A stretch of DNA of 64,000 nt from the NCBI GenBank assembly GCA_002286855.1, contig NRSV01000069.1:43199-107198 (forward strand), in the 5' to 3' direction. Each line of letters begins with the position of its first letter. Positions within the stretch are counted from its first letter, which is position 1. The notes under the pieces were generated by a model. It was not told where the DNA came from. It searched no databases and worked only from the letters and a program-made list of their open reading frames with translations. Positions 44,682 to 56,556 of the stretch are shown here, in pieces. The DNA comes from Bipolaris cookei. Lineage: Eukaryota; Ascomycota; Dothideomycetes; Pleosporales; Pleosporaceae. The translations under genes and the position numbers were made by a program.

Positions 44682-47600
44682 ATGCGTCTTCTTAAGTATG
44701 GAGAAAACGGAGACCTGTCTATCGCCGATTTTGATGAAGGCACAAAGCCGCCGTATGCGATACTTTCCCATAGGTGGGGAGCGGAAGCTGACGAGGTAAC
44801 ATTTGAAGACGTGGTAGGGAACACGGGCAAGAACAAGCCTGGCTATGAGAAGATTCACTTCTGCGGGGAACAAGCTCAGCGAGATGGCTTGCAGTACTTC
44901 TGGGTCGATACCTGCTGCATCAACAAGGCAAACAAGGCTGAGCTGTCGCTGGCCATTCGGTCTATGTTCCGCTGGTACCGCAACTCGGCTCGATGTTATG
45001 TCTACTTGTCAGACATCTCGTGCCCACCTTTGGACACCACGCTAGCGTGCAACCTGCAGGGATCGCAGTTGCAAAGAACCAATCGGTTTACTTGGATCTG
45101 GATATTATTGTTTACCCATCCTGTGTTTCGCTGGTGTTACATCATAGTTCAACGTTCCTTCGCCTTATTAAACTTTTCTAGTCTGCATGTATACGAATCT
45201 AAGATCGAAAAAAGCGAATGGTTCACTCGAGGCTGAACACTCCAGGAGCTTCTCGCACCGAGCTGGGTCGAGTTCTTCTCACGAGAATGGGAGGGGCTTG
45301 GTGATAGAATATCGTTGAAATCCATTATTCGCGAAGTTACAACGATCCCGCACGAAGTCCTTGAGGGAGCCCCCATCTTCCAGTTTAGCGTCGACGAACG
45401 GTTGCGATGGAGATAAACTCGGGACACTAAGGTTAAGGAGGATGCAGCATACTCATTGTCTGGCATCTTCAACGTTGACATGGCGCCTGTCTACGGTGAA
45501 GGCAAAGAAAGCGCATTCCGACGGCTCTACGAAAAGATTCGGCAACAAGAAGAGTGCCTTCTTAACTTATGTGGCACAGACCCGCGTAATGATAAGAAGC
45601 GCATGGAGGACACGAAGGGCGGATTGCTGAAAGACTCATACCGCTGGATCCTTCACAACGAGCATTTCCGGAGATGGCACGACGAGCTGCAGAGCCGGCT
45701 GCTTTGGATTAAAGGTGACCCTGGTAAGGGCAAGACGATGCTGCTCTGTGGTATTATCGACGAGCTGCAGGCGTCGAGTGCGGTCGCCAAGACAAACACG
45801 GTATCTTCTTCTGCCAGGCTACTGACGCGCGCATCAATAGCGCTACAGCCGTGCTACGAGGGCTGTTGTACATGCTCGTGAAACAGCAGCTATCGCTTGC
45901 ATCGCATGTTTGTAAAAAGTACGATGAGGCGGGCAAGAACGTGTTTGAGGATGCAAACGCATGGGTTGCTCTGGTGGACATCTTCACGGATGTGCTGCGG
46001 GACCCGAGCTTGACTACTACGTACCTGGTCGTCGACGCACTGGACGAGTGCGTTACTGACCTGCCAAAGCTGCTTGACTTTATCGCAAAGCAGTCGTCCG
46101 CCTCCTCCCGCGTTAAGTGGGTCGTCTCTAGCCGTAACTGGTTAGAGGTTGAGAGATGTTTAGAGCAGGCAGGTCACAAGGTCAGCCTGAGCCTTGAGCT
46201 AAATGCGACGTCTGTGTCGACCGCAGTTAAAGCCTATATCGAGCAAAGGGCCTCTGAGCTTGCGCAGCAGAACAGGTATGATGAACGAACTAAGCGCGCT
46301 GTACTCAAGCATCTAATGTCGAATGCGAACGACACCTTCCTCTGGGTAGCGCTAGTGTGTCAGCACCTTCAAGCGACAGCGAGACGAAACGTTCTGACGA
46401 AGCTCGAATTGTTCCCACCTGGAATAGACGCCCTATACAAACGGATGACGCAGCAGATTAGCAAGACAGACGATGCTGGGCTGTGCAAGCAGGTGCTAGC
46501 TATGGTCGCACTCGTGTATCGGCCAATCACGCTTAAGGAGCTAGTGGCCCTTGTCGAACCGCTTGAAAGCATAGTCGACGACTTAGAGTTACAGGAGATT
46601 ATCGGTCTTTGCGGCTCGTTTCTTACCTTACGAGAGCAGACTGTGTACTTTGTACACCAGTCAGCTAAAGACTTTCTCCTTGCTAAGGCTGCTCAGGACA
46701 TTTTCCCAGCTGGACAGGAGACTGTCCATCAGGCTATCTTCACCAGATCACTTCAAATTATGTCCACAACCTTGCGACGGGACATGTACGACATAAAGGC
46801 GCTAGGCACGCGTATTGACGACGTCGAGATGCCTGTGCCAGACCCGCTAGCAGCGTTGCGCTACTCATGTGTTCACTGGGTCGACCATCTATGCGACTCG
46901 AATCCTATATCTTCTATAACCTATGCAGAATGTCTTCAAGAAAGAGGCGTTATTGATAGGTTCTTGAGGGAAAAGTGTCTATATTGGCTGGAATCTCTTA
47001 GCCTTTGCAAGAGCATGTCAAAAGGCGTAGTCTCAACAAGGGAGCTACAGATGTTAGTGCAGGTGTGTCTACGACAAGCGACGCCGCTAGACGTTTTCTT
47101 TAATAACTGTAGCTAGGGACAGAGGGAGGCAAGTTTGTTCACTCAGCTTGTATACGATGTATACCGATTCGTCATGTACTACAAACAAGCGATTGAGAGT
47201 AGCCCCCTTCAAGTATATAGATCTAGGTTGTTGTTTAGTCCAAAGCAGAGTATAGTGAGAAAGCTATTTCAGCACGAAGGGCTAGAAGGTGTCGCTCTAA
47301 AGCCAGGTATGAGCGACGGCTGGAGTGCGTGTCTGCAGACGCTCGAGGGCCATAGCAGTATAGTTACCTCAGTGGCCTTCTCGCACGACTCGACGCGGCT
47401 GGCTTCGGCGTCCCGGGACAGCACTGTCAAGATCTGGGATGCGAGCAGCGGCGCGTGTCTGCAGACGCTTAACGTTGGCAAAACTCTTTTCAACTTGTCA
47501 TTCGACGCCACTTGCTCGAGTCTTATTACAGAAATTGGATCTGCCGATATTAGTGCATCTACCGGTTCTCATACAGAGAATGCCGCGGTACTTCATTGTC

Positions 47601-47773
47601 CCCAGTACCTAGATGCGGGCGTCAGCTCAGACGGCACATGGATCACCTATAACGGCCAGAACCTTCTCTGAATACCTCCCGAGTATCGACCGTCATGCTC
47701 AGCTGTGTGCGGGACTTCAATTGGGATAGGTGTTGGATCAGGACTAGTATGGGTTTGTAGTATCGACCTCTGA
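44682..47773 (+). pseudogene. HET-NACHT-WD40 (HNWD, fungal NLR) gene, decayed
   Basis: The start MRLLKYGENGDLSIADF at 44682 opens a HET domain (YAILSHRWGAEADEV, YFWVDTCCINKANK, MFRWYRNSARCYVYLSDIS, LQELLAPSWVEFFS). Next comes NACHT: the P-loop LLWIKGDPGKGKTML at about 45703 and the Walker-B-like LVVDALDEC at about 46027. It ends with WD40: a single full 42-residue repeat (LEGHSSIVTSVAFSHDSTR, STVKIWDASSGACLQTL) at 47327-47452 and a closing segment. Lesions: TGA 45234-45236 (for Trp in FTRGW), TAA 45414-45416, a frameshift near 45800, TAG 47114-47116 and TGA 47669-47671 (for Trp). In Podospora, HET-D/HET-E of this architecture trigger heterokaryon incompatibility. About 50 residues before WFTRG do not match the family and may be an insertion or intron. 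Not functional as it stands. Confidence 0.8.
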
Positions 47774-48629
47774 ATATTCGGCTGCATGTTAGTACATACA
47801 GATAGTTCGTTTACTTCGCAGTCTTATATTCTCTTTTCTTATAACTCCTAGTGAATTAAGGGGGACGGGGATGCTCATGTATATATAGGCGTTGGTCTTG
47901 CCACATCGAAATTTCGAGAAATTACAACGAAGCCTGATAGTCGCGGTCTTGTAATACTGACGTAGTAGTCACATGCTAGCGCTGATAGCATCTACGTCTT
48001 TTTTTCTTTTTTTTCTTTCTTTTCTTTTAAAAAAAAGTATAGCAAGTAAGAAAGGGCGCTAAGCTCCGCATGTTACCAGCGCATACGATACAGTAAGCTG
48101 AAGCTCAATGGGTGAGTTCTCCGATAATATCTCAGTCACGTGTGCGAGCGCACTACTTCATTCGCGCAGCTGCCCGTTGATTAAGTAAGTTACAGGAAAC
48201 GAGAGGTACATGAACAGTGATCTTAGCGAAAATGAACGATCGCTTTGATCAGTCGGAGGAGAGAAGAAGTACCGACAGGAGAGGGGGGGGAGGGGTAAGA
48301 CTCCTCATAAGCAGCGCACTACTTGTAGCTCTGCAGTCAATAGGAAATTTTTATCAATACTATTAGATTCCTAGTCATAGGTTAGGGTGTTGTACGAGTT
48401 GCGACGTTGGTAAGTGCTGTGTAGCGGCTTTATAGTAGGCAAGGCTTATTTTCGGCATAAAACAGTCTCTTCGCGCGTTAGGCGGGAAGGCGTCTACATG
48501 AGCGTAATTTTTGTATTGCTAGAATCGAAAAAGTTCTGAAGTAGCTCTAGTATAACACTTGAGTAGCATGTCGCTAGAAAGTAGTCGCGCGCAAGCTTTC
48601 TATCGCAGTAAAGTCAGAGTATCTAGGGT
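47774..48629. other. Non-coding right arm of the 6.6-kb element
   Basis: Contains a T/C homopurine-homopyrimidine run at about 48000-48030 followed by A8. No gene seen. Confidence 0.5.
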
Positions 48630-48673
48630 TTGTTCCGTTACGGCGGATTATTCCGTTACGAGTGGATGGACGT
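48630..48673 (-). repeat. Right terminal inverted repeat of the 6.6-kb element
   Basis: The reverse complement starts ACGTCCATCCACTCG and shows the same two TAACGGA blocks. Differences from the left copy are C/T and G/A transitions plus one extra base. Confidence 0.85.
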
Positions 48674-48720
48674 TAGATTAATTTATGTTACGTTCTCACT
48701 CTTAATCAAATGAGTGCTGA

Positions 48721-51700
48721 TCAATTTTCTAAGCTCCCTTCCGCCTTCTCCAACCCCTTCAACTCGGGCAAAAACCTCGACTTAGCCACCGCCTTCGCAG
48801 CAAGCTGCCCAATGGACTGTCCATTGGTAAATTCGAAAACCGAAACATCAGCACCAATCTCCTTAGTCATCCATAACCTGAGTTCCACAGCAACAAGCGA
48901 ATCCACGCCATACACATTGAGCGATCTATCGGCGTCCAGTTCTTCCAAGTCGTAGCTGAGCGTCTTGGTAAGTTGATTCAGCAACGCCTTGAGTACCGTC
49001 TGCTCTGCTTCTTCCAGTGATTTCGCTGCAGCAATGAGATCGGGCGTCGATTGCGTAGATGAGTGTCCATTTTCAGAGGATCCATTGCCATTGTCTGCGC
49101 CGTTTCGAAGAACCATGTGGTTATACATTGGTTCGTGCTGCCAAGCCGGTTGCTCAGCACCCTCATCTGCACTGTACCTCGGGAGCCAGAATCGTGGGAT
49201 CGACTGGGCTTCCTCGACGCTGAGTTTCGTGCCGGAGTGACAGTAGTAATCGAGAGTTTTGACGAGTTGCTCGGATGACATGAATGCTAGACCGGTGGAG
49301 AGGAGGTACGATCTTAGTGCTGGTCTCTCGGCGACCATGCCCGCGTCATCTAGGACTGGGGCGGCAAGCGCGACGACGTTGTGGCCTTGGGAAGCTAGGG
49401 ACCTGGCCATGGCGTTTTGGTATGAGTTTCCTGCGCAGTAATTTACTTGTCCACTCATGCCGATGTTGCCGACTAGAGAGGATAGCATGATGAAGAAGTC
49501 AAGAGTTTTACTGTTTGAAGTGAGGATGTCCCACAGGTTTTGACTTCCTTTTACTTTGACATCGACAGCTTGATGCCATTGTTCCGCGGTCATCTTGTCA
49601 AAAGCGTTGTCCTATAAGTCCCGATATGTTAGCAAAAGATCTTCTGTTGCGTTTTTCGCGGTACTAGGTAGATGGAATGAGAAACTCACAGCAAACACAG
49701 CAGATGACTGAATGCATCCTCGAACTGGTGGCATCTTGGCGAGCGCCTCAGAGATAGCCTTCTCCAACCCAGCGGTATCCATGATATCACACAAAGGAGT
49801 AGCAATCTGAATACCATTACCCTGCAACTCAGCAACAAGTGCTTTGCTCGCTTCATCCGAAGGACCTCTCCTCGAGGGGATAATCAAGTTCTTAGCACCA
49901 GCTTGTACAAGCCAACGGATGATTTCCAACCCCAACCCTCCAAAACCGCCAGAAACAACATATGTAGCATCTGGACCAAGCTTAGCAGCTTGCTTGGGAG
50001 GCTGAATGACCCGAACGACATCCTCGTCATGATACTCGATGACCAACTTTCCAATATGCTTGGCGGACTGGATCAGACGCATCGCCTCTTCTATCTGTGA
50101 GATGGGGTAATTCCTAATAGGAGTCTTGATCTCCAGGTTCCGGCCGAGAGTATCTTCAATCATGTCTGCCCAAAGGTGACCAAGTCGCTCTGGGTCAGTC
50201 CTCCACATGTACGCTAATTCGAGCGATTCGAATCGCACACCTCGGGCAAAAGTAGCCATGGAGATCCGAGCCCTGGATTCGATGTCGGTTAGACCAATCT
50301 CAGCAAAGGCTCCGAATGGCGCAACGAGTTCCCAGCTAGCACGAAGGGCATCGCCAGCAAGACTGTTGATGACAATGTCAACTCCGCGGTTGGCTGTCAT
50401 GCGCAACACGCCGTTCTTGAAGGTCAAATCGCGGCTCGAGAAGATGTGGTCGCGCGGGATTCCGTACATCTTTTCGAGGAGATCACGCTTCTCAATACTT
50501 CCTACTGTCACAAAAATCTCTGCGCCTTCACGCTGAGCGAGCTGGATAGCCGCTTGACCGACACCGCCAGCAGCAACATGGATCAGTACAGTTGGCTTCT
50601 TTCCTCGTTTCACACGCTTTGCAAGGCCGCCAATCTCGTAGAGACAGATCCATGCTGTCAAGTATACAACGGGGATGATTGCAGTCTGAGCGAAAGACAG
50701 CTTGTCGGGAATCTTGGCGAGAATACTTTCGCCAGTCCGCGCGTAGGTAGTGAAAGAGCCATCGTAAGTAAAACCAAAGACCCGGTCGCCAGGTTTAAAC
50801 CGCCTCACTCCTGACCCCACACGAGTGACTATTCCCGCAGCCTCGAGACCCATGGCTGATTCTGAGATCATGCCAAGCTGGATAGCTAAATCCTTGAAAT
50901 TCAGACCGGTAGCTTTCACTTTGAATTCGACCTGGTCTTCTTGCAGGGGGGCTGCGTAGAGATGATCAGTAATGAAGCACGATGAGTTCAACGAACCGAT
51001 CTGTTGGAATTTGAGGCGTAGAGGGCGCGTTGGGTCTGCCCCGAACGCCATTTCAGACAGGCTTTCGTCAGATATCTGGCCGACATGCTTGGTCAATGCG
51101 GGGGCTTCGACAAGTCGCGGAATCATGATCGAGCCGTCGATAACCTTGTACGACGTCTCGTAAGGACCTGCGCGGTGCGAAGACAAGCGTGTATCGACCT
51201 CCAAGATCTTGCTTGCGATGTTCTCATCACCCTCCTCGGGTTGGAAAGTAAGGGTGACGAATTCCAGTTTTGGAAGATCAAGACGGATACTTCCTGCAAA
51301 GCCAGTGACAAGATCCGTGTCAGGAGACTCCTTGTTAGCCCACAGCAGCCGCTTTCCGCCTACCATCTTCTTCAGTACTGATAGTACAGCTTCATCAGCT
51401 GTAGCTAGCAAAGGCTTCTCTAATTCGGGAAGCATAATGCAAGCGCTGTCAGCGATTGCTTCCTGATCAGCTGTCGTCGCTAGCTTCTCATAGTCGGCAA
51501 GAGTAACGATCTTAACAGCCACACCTTTCTCTTTCAACAAAGACTCTAGCTTTTCAGCCACCTTTCGCTGTTTCTCCGAAGCCTGATCGGCTACAATATA
51601 GTAAGTCTTAGGCCTTGCTACCGATTCCTTGTTGTCATTGGCAGGAACACTGGCAGCCAAGACCGAGGACTTCTTATCTCCAAACAAAGTAACCGGCTCA

Positions 51701-54700
51701 CCAAAACCCTGCTGAACCAAATACTTGGCCCAGCTCTTCGCCACCGCCGTACCGAACGGCACAGTAAGAACGATCTTACCCCCAGGCTTGAGGAGAACAA
51801 AAAATCTGCGCAGAACGATATCCATATGTGTGTTGGGAATGGCGCCTACAGGCGCTATAAGTACGTCATACGACTCGGATTTGAAACCCTGGTGCATCGG
51901 CTCGGACATGATGTCCAGGACCTTGGGCTGCACGAAGCCTGCTGTAATATTCTTTTGTACCTCGTTGAGAGAATCAGCGGAGCTATCCGTCAAGTCGTAC
52001 TCGACATAGCGATGAGCCAGCGTGGTAAGGACCTCGTTGGTGAAAGTGCACACGCCATTGCTGAGGTCGAGGAACTTCATGTTTGGGTTTTTGTGCGCCA
52101 GTGAATTCAGATATCTCTGAAATCCTTCGGTTTCCGTCCCAAAATCGGCGAAATCTGTGTCTGCCTTCCATCTAATGTGCCAGGCTTTGTGCTTTGGGTC
52201 TAACTTGGAGCTTGATGGGCTGGCGCCGCCGTCGACTTCGGTCACTTTGCAGCCAGATGCTCGGATCATGGGTACTTTAGTGTTAGTGTCGATGGCAGTG
52301 CAAGATAGGGTATGCTCGTTGCGGCTGCAAGCGTCATAGTCAGCAAAGACTTGATAGCCATCTTCAGGATGCGTGCTTGCTGAGATCCAAAGTTCTTCTA
52401 TGAACGAGAGAACAATGGGCTTGTTTTGCTTCCTATTGGGGTTGGAAATAAGAGGCACTAGACACGCCTGCAGTGCACCATCCAATGTTGTGGGGTGGAT
52501 GAGATGTGGTTGCAGGTAGTTAAGAGGCATCAGGGACTTCAGAAGCGGTACGGTCGGCTTGATGGTGGCAAATGTTACACCCGATTCGTGGTCGACCGCA
52601 GACTCCGACAGGGTTTGGAAGGTCGGACCAAATAGAAGACCGACGTCCTTCCAGGCCTGATAGATCTGCTCAGATGTAACCCGGGTCTTGCACTTTTGCT
52701 GAGCATCCGAAATCCGGACCTGAGCATGATCCCTGAGGGCTTGATCTTCTCGACCAGCATCGACGGCAGTAGTTGATTCTTCATACTCAACAAGAACCTG
52801 ACCATAGCAATGCTCTCGGAACTGGTCGTCTTCCTGAGCTGTAAGTACTTGGAACTCACGCCAAGGAGAAGCCTTCGTCTCCCGAGCTGCCTGTTTCACA
52901 GGACGCAAGTGCAGGTGTGACTCGACACCAAGGTTGTTGTCAGGAACCTGCAATGCAGAATGGAAGGAAACTTCGCGGAAACGGATAGCTTTAATCGCCT
53001 TTCCAGGGTTCGAGATTCCAGCAAGTTGCTTGCACGCCTCAATGGCCATGACAAGCATACCGGCAGCCGGATACAAGACAGATCCTGAGACAGCATGATG
53101 TTCGACCCATGGATTCTCCGAAAGACGGATCCAATTGCGCCAGATGGCATCGTGCTTTGCATCCCAATCGGTGACAGGCGCACCAAGGAGCTCATGGCGA
53201 GGAGCGGTGCGGAAACGGAAATTCCTGCTTAGTCGAGTCTCGCTCCAGTATTCGCGGGTGTGATTGAACTGGTATCGGGGGAGATCGGTCATCAAAACTG
53301 GGTTTGTTCCTTCGACGTGGTTGATCTTCAGCAGGTCTGCTTCGATGCCGCGAGTGAATAAGGTTCCAGCGGCTTGCATGAGCGTTTCCACATCTGAATC
53401 TCCTCGTTTCAGTGTATGGTGATATTTGATACCACTGCCTCCCCTGTTCACCGCATCGATAATGTTTCGGAGCGGACCCTGCAAGGCGGAATGGGGACCT
53501 ATCTCGATGACATCTGTAACGAGGCTTAATGAGCGACTCTCTACCTTAACATCAGATGAGGCTTTAAGCATTTCTGTCAGAGACTCATTGAATCTCACTG
53601 TAGATACCAGGTTCGTAGTCCAATATGCGGGTTCCCGTAGCTTAGAGTGATCGATTTTCGTACCACAGGTCGATGAGAAGAACTGCGCATCAACCTTTTG
53701 GCCATTCCATGGACGGGGAATAATCTTCCCTATACATTTCGTGTACTGTCCAACAATAGGCTCCATATACCTCGAATGGTACGCCATTTCGACCTTCAAT
53801 TTGCGGGCAAAGACGCTCTCGTTACCGAGCATCCGGACAAGAGCGTCGATTTGCTCAACGTCTCCACTCACAGTATGGTTATTCTCACTGTTCATGCAAG
53901 CAATTGTTAGTTTGCCGACGCTCTGGAATCCAGACTCATTGACCTTGTCTATGGCTTCTAGCGTCTTTTTGGAGTCCAGACCAACAGCAGCCATGGCTCC
54001 TCTAGGTTGGTCTTTGGAGGCAGCTAGTTGGACAGAAAGCTTGCCTGTAGGTGATAAGTGATTAGCTGATGATTCACGAAGAGTTTTCCAAGGAGGGTAT
54101 TAGGATATCTGCTAAAAAACTTACCACGCCAGTATGCAATTCTCCATGCACTCTCTTGATCAATAGCGCCGGCCGAGTATGCAGCCGCAATTTCACCTGA
54201 AGAATGACCAGCAGCAGCGTTCGCTTTCACTCCCCAATCAGCCAAGAGATCGACAAGTGCAACTTGAACGACTGTGCATAGCGCCTGCGAGAATTCGGCG
54301 TTGTTGATGCGAGATTCACTCTCGTACTTTGAAAGCTCATCTGTCAATTAGATATATTAGCCAACCGTATCACAGATCTTACTTCTCCAATGTGGTGTTG
54401 AAATTGGGCCGACTTGCCAATTACAGACCATTCGCACCCCAGTGTCTCCAGGTACGCATCTGCACATTCAACACTTTGTCGGTAAGGTAGATACTGCATC
54501 AATTCCGCTCCCATGCGAGCCCACTGCGCACCCTGGCCAGTAAAAACAAACCCAAGGCCAGGCTGGTCAAGAGAACGTGTGGCCGGCTGCCCTTCAGACA
54601 GCTTGTCTTTTAATGACTCTCCCGAGCTTGCTACAACAGCAGCCCGCCACGAAAATCTAGACCTTTTGCTTGCTAGTGTGTAGCTCAAGTTGTAAAGGGA

Positions 54701-56556
54701 GTCCGTCATTTTGGGTAGGTACTCAGCATACGCCCTGCACAACCTGGAAACACCATCCTGATCAAAGGCACTGAGGACGAAAAGTTGCGGAGAAAAGGCG
54801 GTGCCGTTGATGGCTGCTGGCATCTTGGCTAAGCATGATCTTGATCAGCATATCTCTTCTACATGAACGAATCACGTTGGGGGTTTGGTCAAACTTACTC
54901 GTTGTACCGGGTAGTCGGGGTTCGGCGATGGTTCGGTGGGGCACATCATAACCATGTGACTTCAAGAAGTGACGCGCATCCTCCAGGATGACATGGGCGT
55001 TGGTACCCGAGATACCAAAAGAATTGATAGAAACCCGACGAACGCCTGAGGGAGTCTTGGGATATGGAGTAGCGACCGTTGGGAACTTAAAATGCCACTT
55101 CTTTGGGATCGCGTGATTCACTTCTTTGAAGTGTGCATTGGCTGGGATGATGCCGCTTTCGAGGGTAAGCACGGCTTTGATGAAAGATGCGATACCAGAG
55201 TTGCCTTCGGTGTGTCCGATGTTACTCTTAAGAGCGCCAATGTAGATGGGCTCTTCTTCTGACCGATAGGGGCTGAAGATGTCACTGATGGCGCCGGCCT
55301 CAGTTGGATCTCCCGCGTTTGTGCCTGTTTTATCGTTAGGTTGCTTGCCTTTCTATGTTTTCACCTGTTCACTGTACCGGTTCCGTGTGCCTCAAAGAGG
55401 CGCGTTTCCGAAGGATCAATCTTTGCTTGTGCATAGCACCTTCGCACAAGGTTCGCCTGAGACTCTCTTACTGGTGCCGGTAGAGGGGCACCCTTTCCGT
55501 CGTGGCCAATTCCACTGTTACGAATGACCGCTCGGATAGCTAAAGCATTCCAGTTAGCATGTTTGATATCTTTCCCTTGGACGAAAAGCGAGCGTTCAGA
55601 TACTCACTGTCTCCATCACGGATCGCATCCGACATGCGTTTCAGAACCACTACTGAGATGCCTTCACCTCTACCATACCCATTGGCCTCTTTATCGAAAC
55701 TTTTCGAAGCACCCTGTGGTGAAAGGACACCCAGACCGTTCAACTGTTGACCAAACTCCGGTGAGAGAATAACATTAGTACCACACGCAAGCGCCTGCCA
55801 ATCACATCTGATTAGCCTTTTCCACATAAAAAAAACAAGAGTGGGAATCTCGCAAGTGCCAACATACAAGATTACACTCCCGTGACTTCAACCCAATAAC
55901 CGCTTGATGCAGCGCTACCATACTACTCGAGCATGCTGTATCCACCGTAAACGCCGGCCCCCTGAAATCATAAAACCACGCCACACGCCCCGCAAGCGTA
56001 CTCGGCACACTTCCTGTGCCCGAATACGTCAACGCAACATCAGTATCTTTAATCGTAACATCACGGTAATCGTACACAAACGAGCCCGTATACACGCCAG
56101 TGTTGGAGCCTAGAATGTCGTACAATGTATATCCTGCATTTTCTAGTGCTGCGTACGAGGACTCGAGGAGGAGCCGCTGTTGCGGATCCAGCGCTGCGGC
56201 TTCGGCGGGTGTGATGCCGAAGAAGGGGGCGTCGAAGGCTTTGACGCTGCCGTGCATGAAGTGGCCTTCTTTACTTGCAATCTTTTCTCTTTATATTAAT
56301 ACCAAATGCGATTTCCATCGCACTCGAGATGATTTATCTTCTAGGGGTGGGTGGGAGGGGGGGGGGAAGGGGACAATCTCACAATTCCATCCCGGTGGTG
56401 ATCCGGGTGCCAAAACGCATCTGCATTGTACCGATCACTCGGCACGGGTTTCCGAGCTGATCGCCCAGCAACGAGGAAGTCGAAAAACTGCTGTACACTG
56501 TCGCCGTCACAGGGCAATTTGGCGTCCAGCCCGATAACCGCAATAGGCTCTGCCAT
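48721..56556 (-). CDS. Highly reducing type I polyketide synthase (2411 aa)
   Basis: Nine exons: 56383-56556, 55868-56281, 55608-55794, 55378-55539, 54899-55324, 54418-54828, 54125-54340, 49690-54044 and 48721-49611. Domain order: KS (VDTACSSS, Cys about 175; EAHGTGTNAGDPTEA; KSNIGHTEG), AT (GFVFTGQGAQWARMG; AAGHSSGE, Ser about 638), DH (HHAVSGSVLYPAAG, His about 980), a methyltransferase-like region about 1320-1440 that lacks a recognisable SAM glycine motif (FLDLSNGVCTF), ER (LNFKDLAIQLG; HVAAGGVGQAAIQ), KR (YVVSGGFGGLGLE; NYCAGNSYQN) and ACP (YGVDSLVAVELR, Ser about 2353). No thioesterase or reductase follows, so release needs another enzyme. It makes a reduced, probably unmethylated polyketide. 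The intron at 54341-54417 has a GC donor. Some exon borders in the KS part are the best fit only. Confidence 0.92.

Larger units (their letters stand above)
42054..48673 (+). mobile_element. 6.6-kb pogo-like transposon carrying a HET-NACHT-WD40 gene
   Basis: The left and right ends are inverted repeats: the first 23 bp (beginning ACGTCCATCCACTCGTAAC) are identical, and similarity continues to about 44 bp with transitions and one indel. TA duplications flank the element at 42052-42053 and 48674-48675. The terminal ACGT and TA target are shared with the two other pogo elements in the window. Inside are a decayed pogo-type DDE transposase (42608-44190) and, on the same strand, a decayed fungal NLR gene (44682-47773). 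The unit thus looks like one transposon with large cargo, rather than two insertions, because only one pair of ends is seen. The insertion lies 45 bp past the polyketide synthase stop codon. Confidence 0.75.

Noticed and set aside
48001..48040. T/C-rich run followed by A8 as a retrotransposon tail
   Set aside because: No reverse-transcriptase sequence adjoins it, and it lies inside the inverted repeats of the DNA transposon; simple sequence is enough.
50207..50536. Plus-strand frames inside the polyketide synthase
   Set aside because: Shadows of the long minus-strand coding exon.
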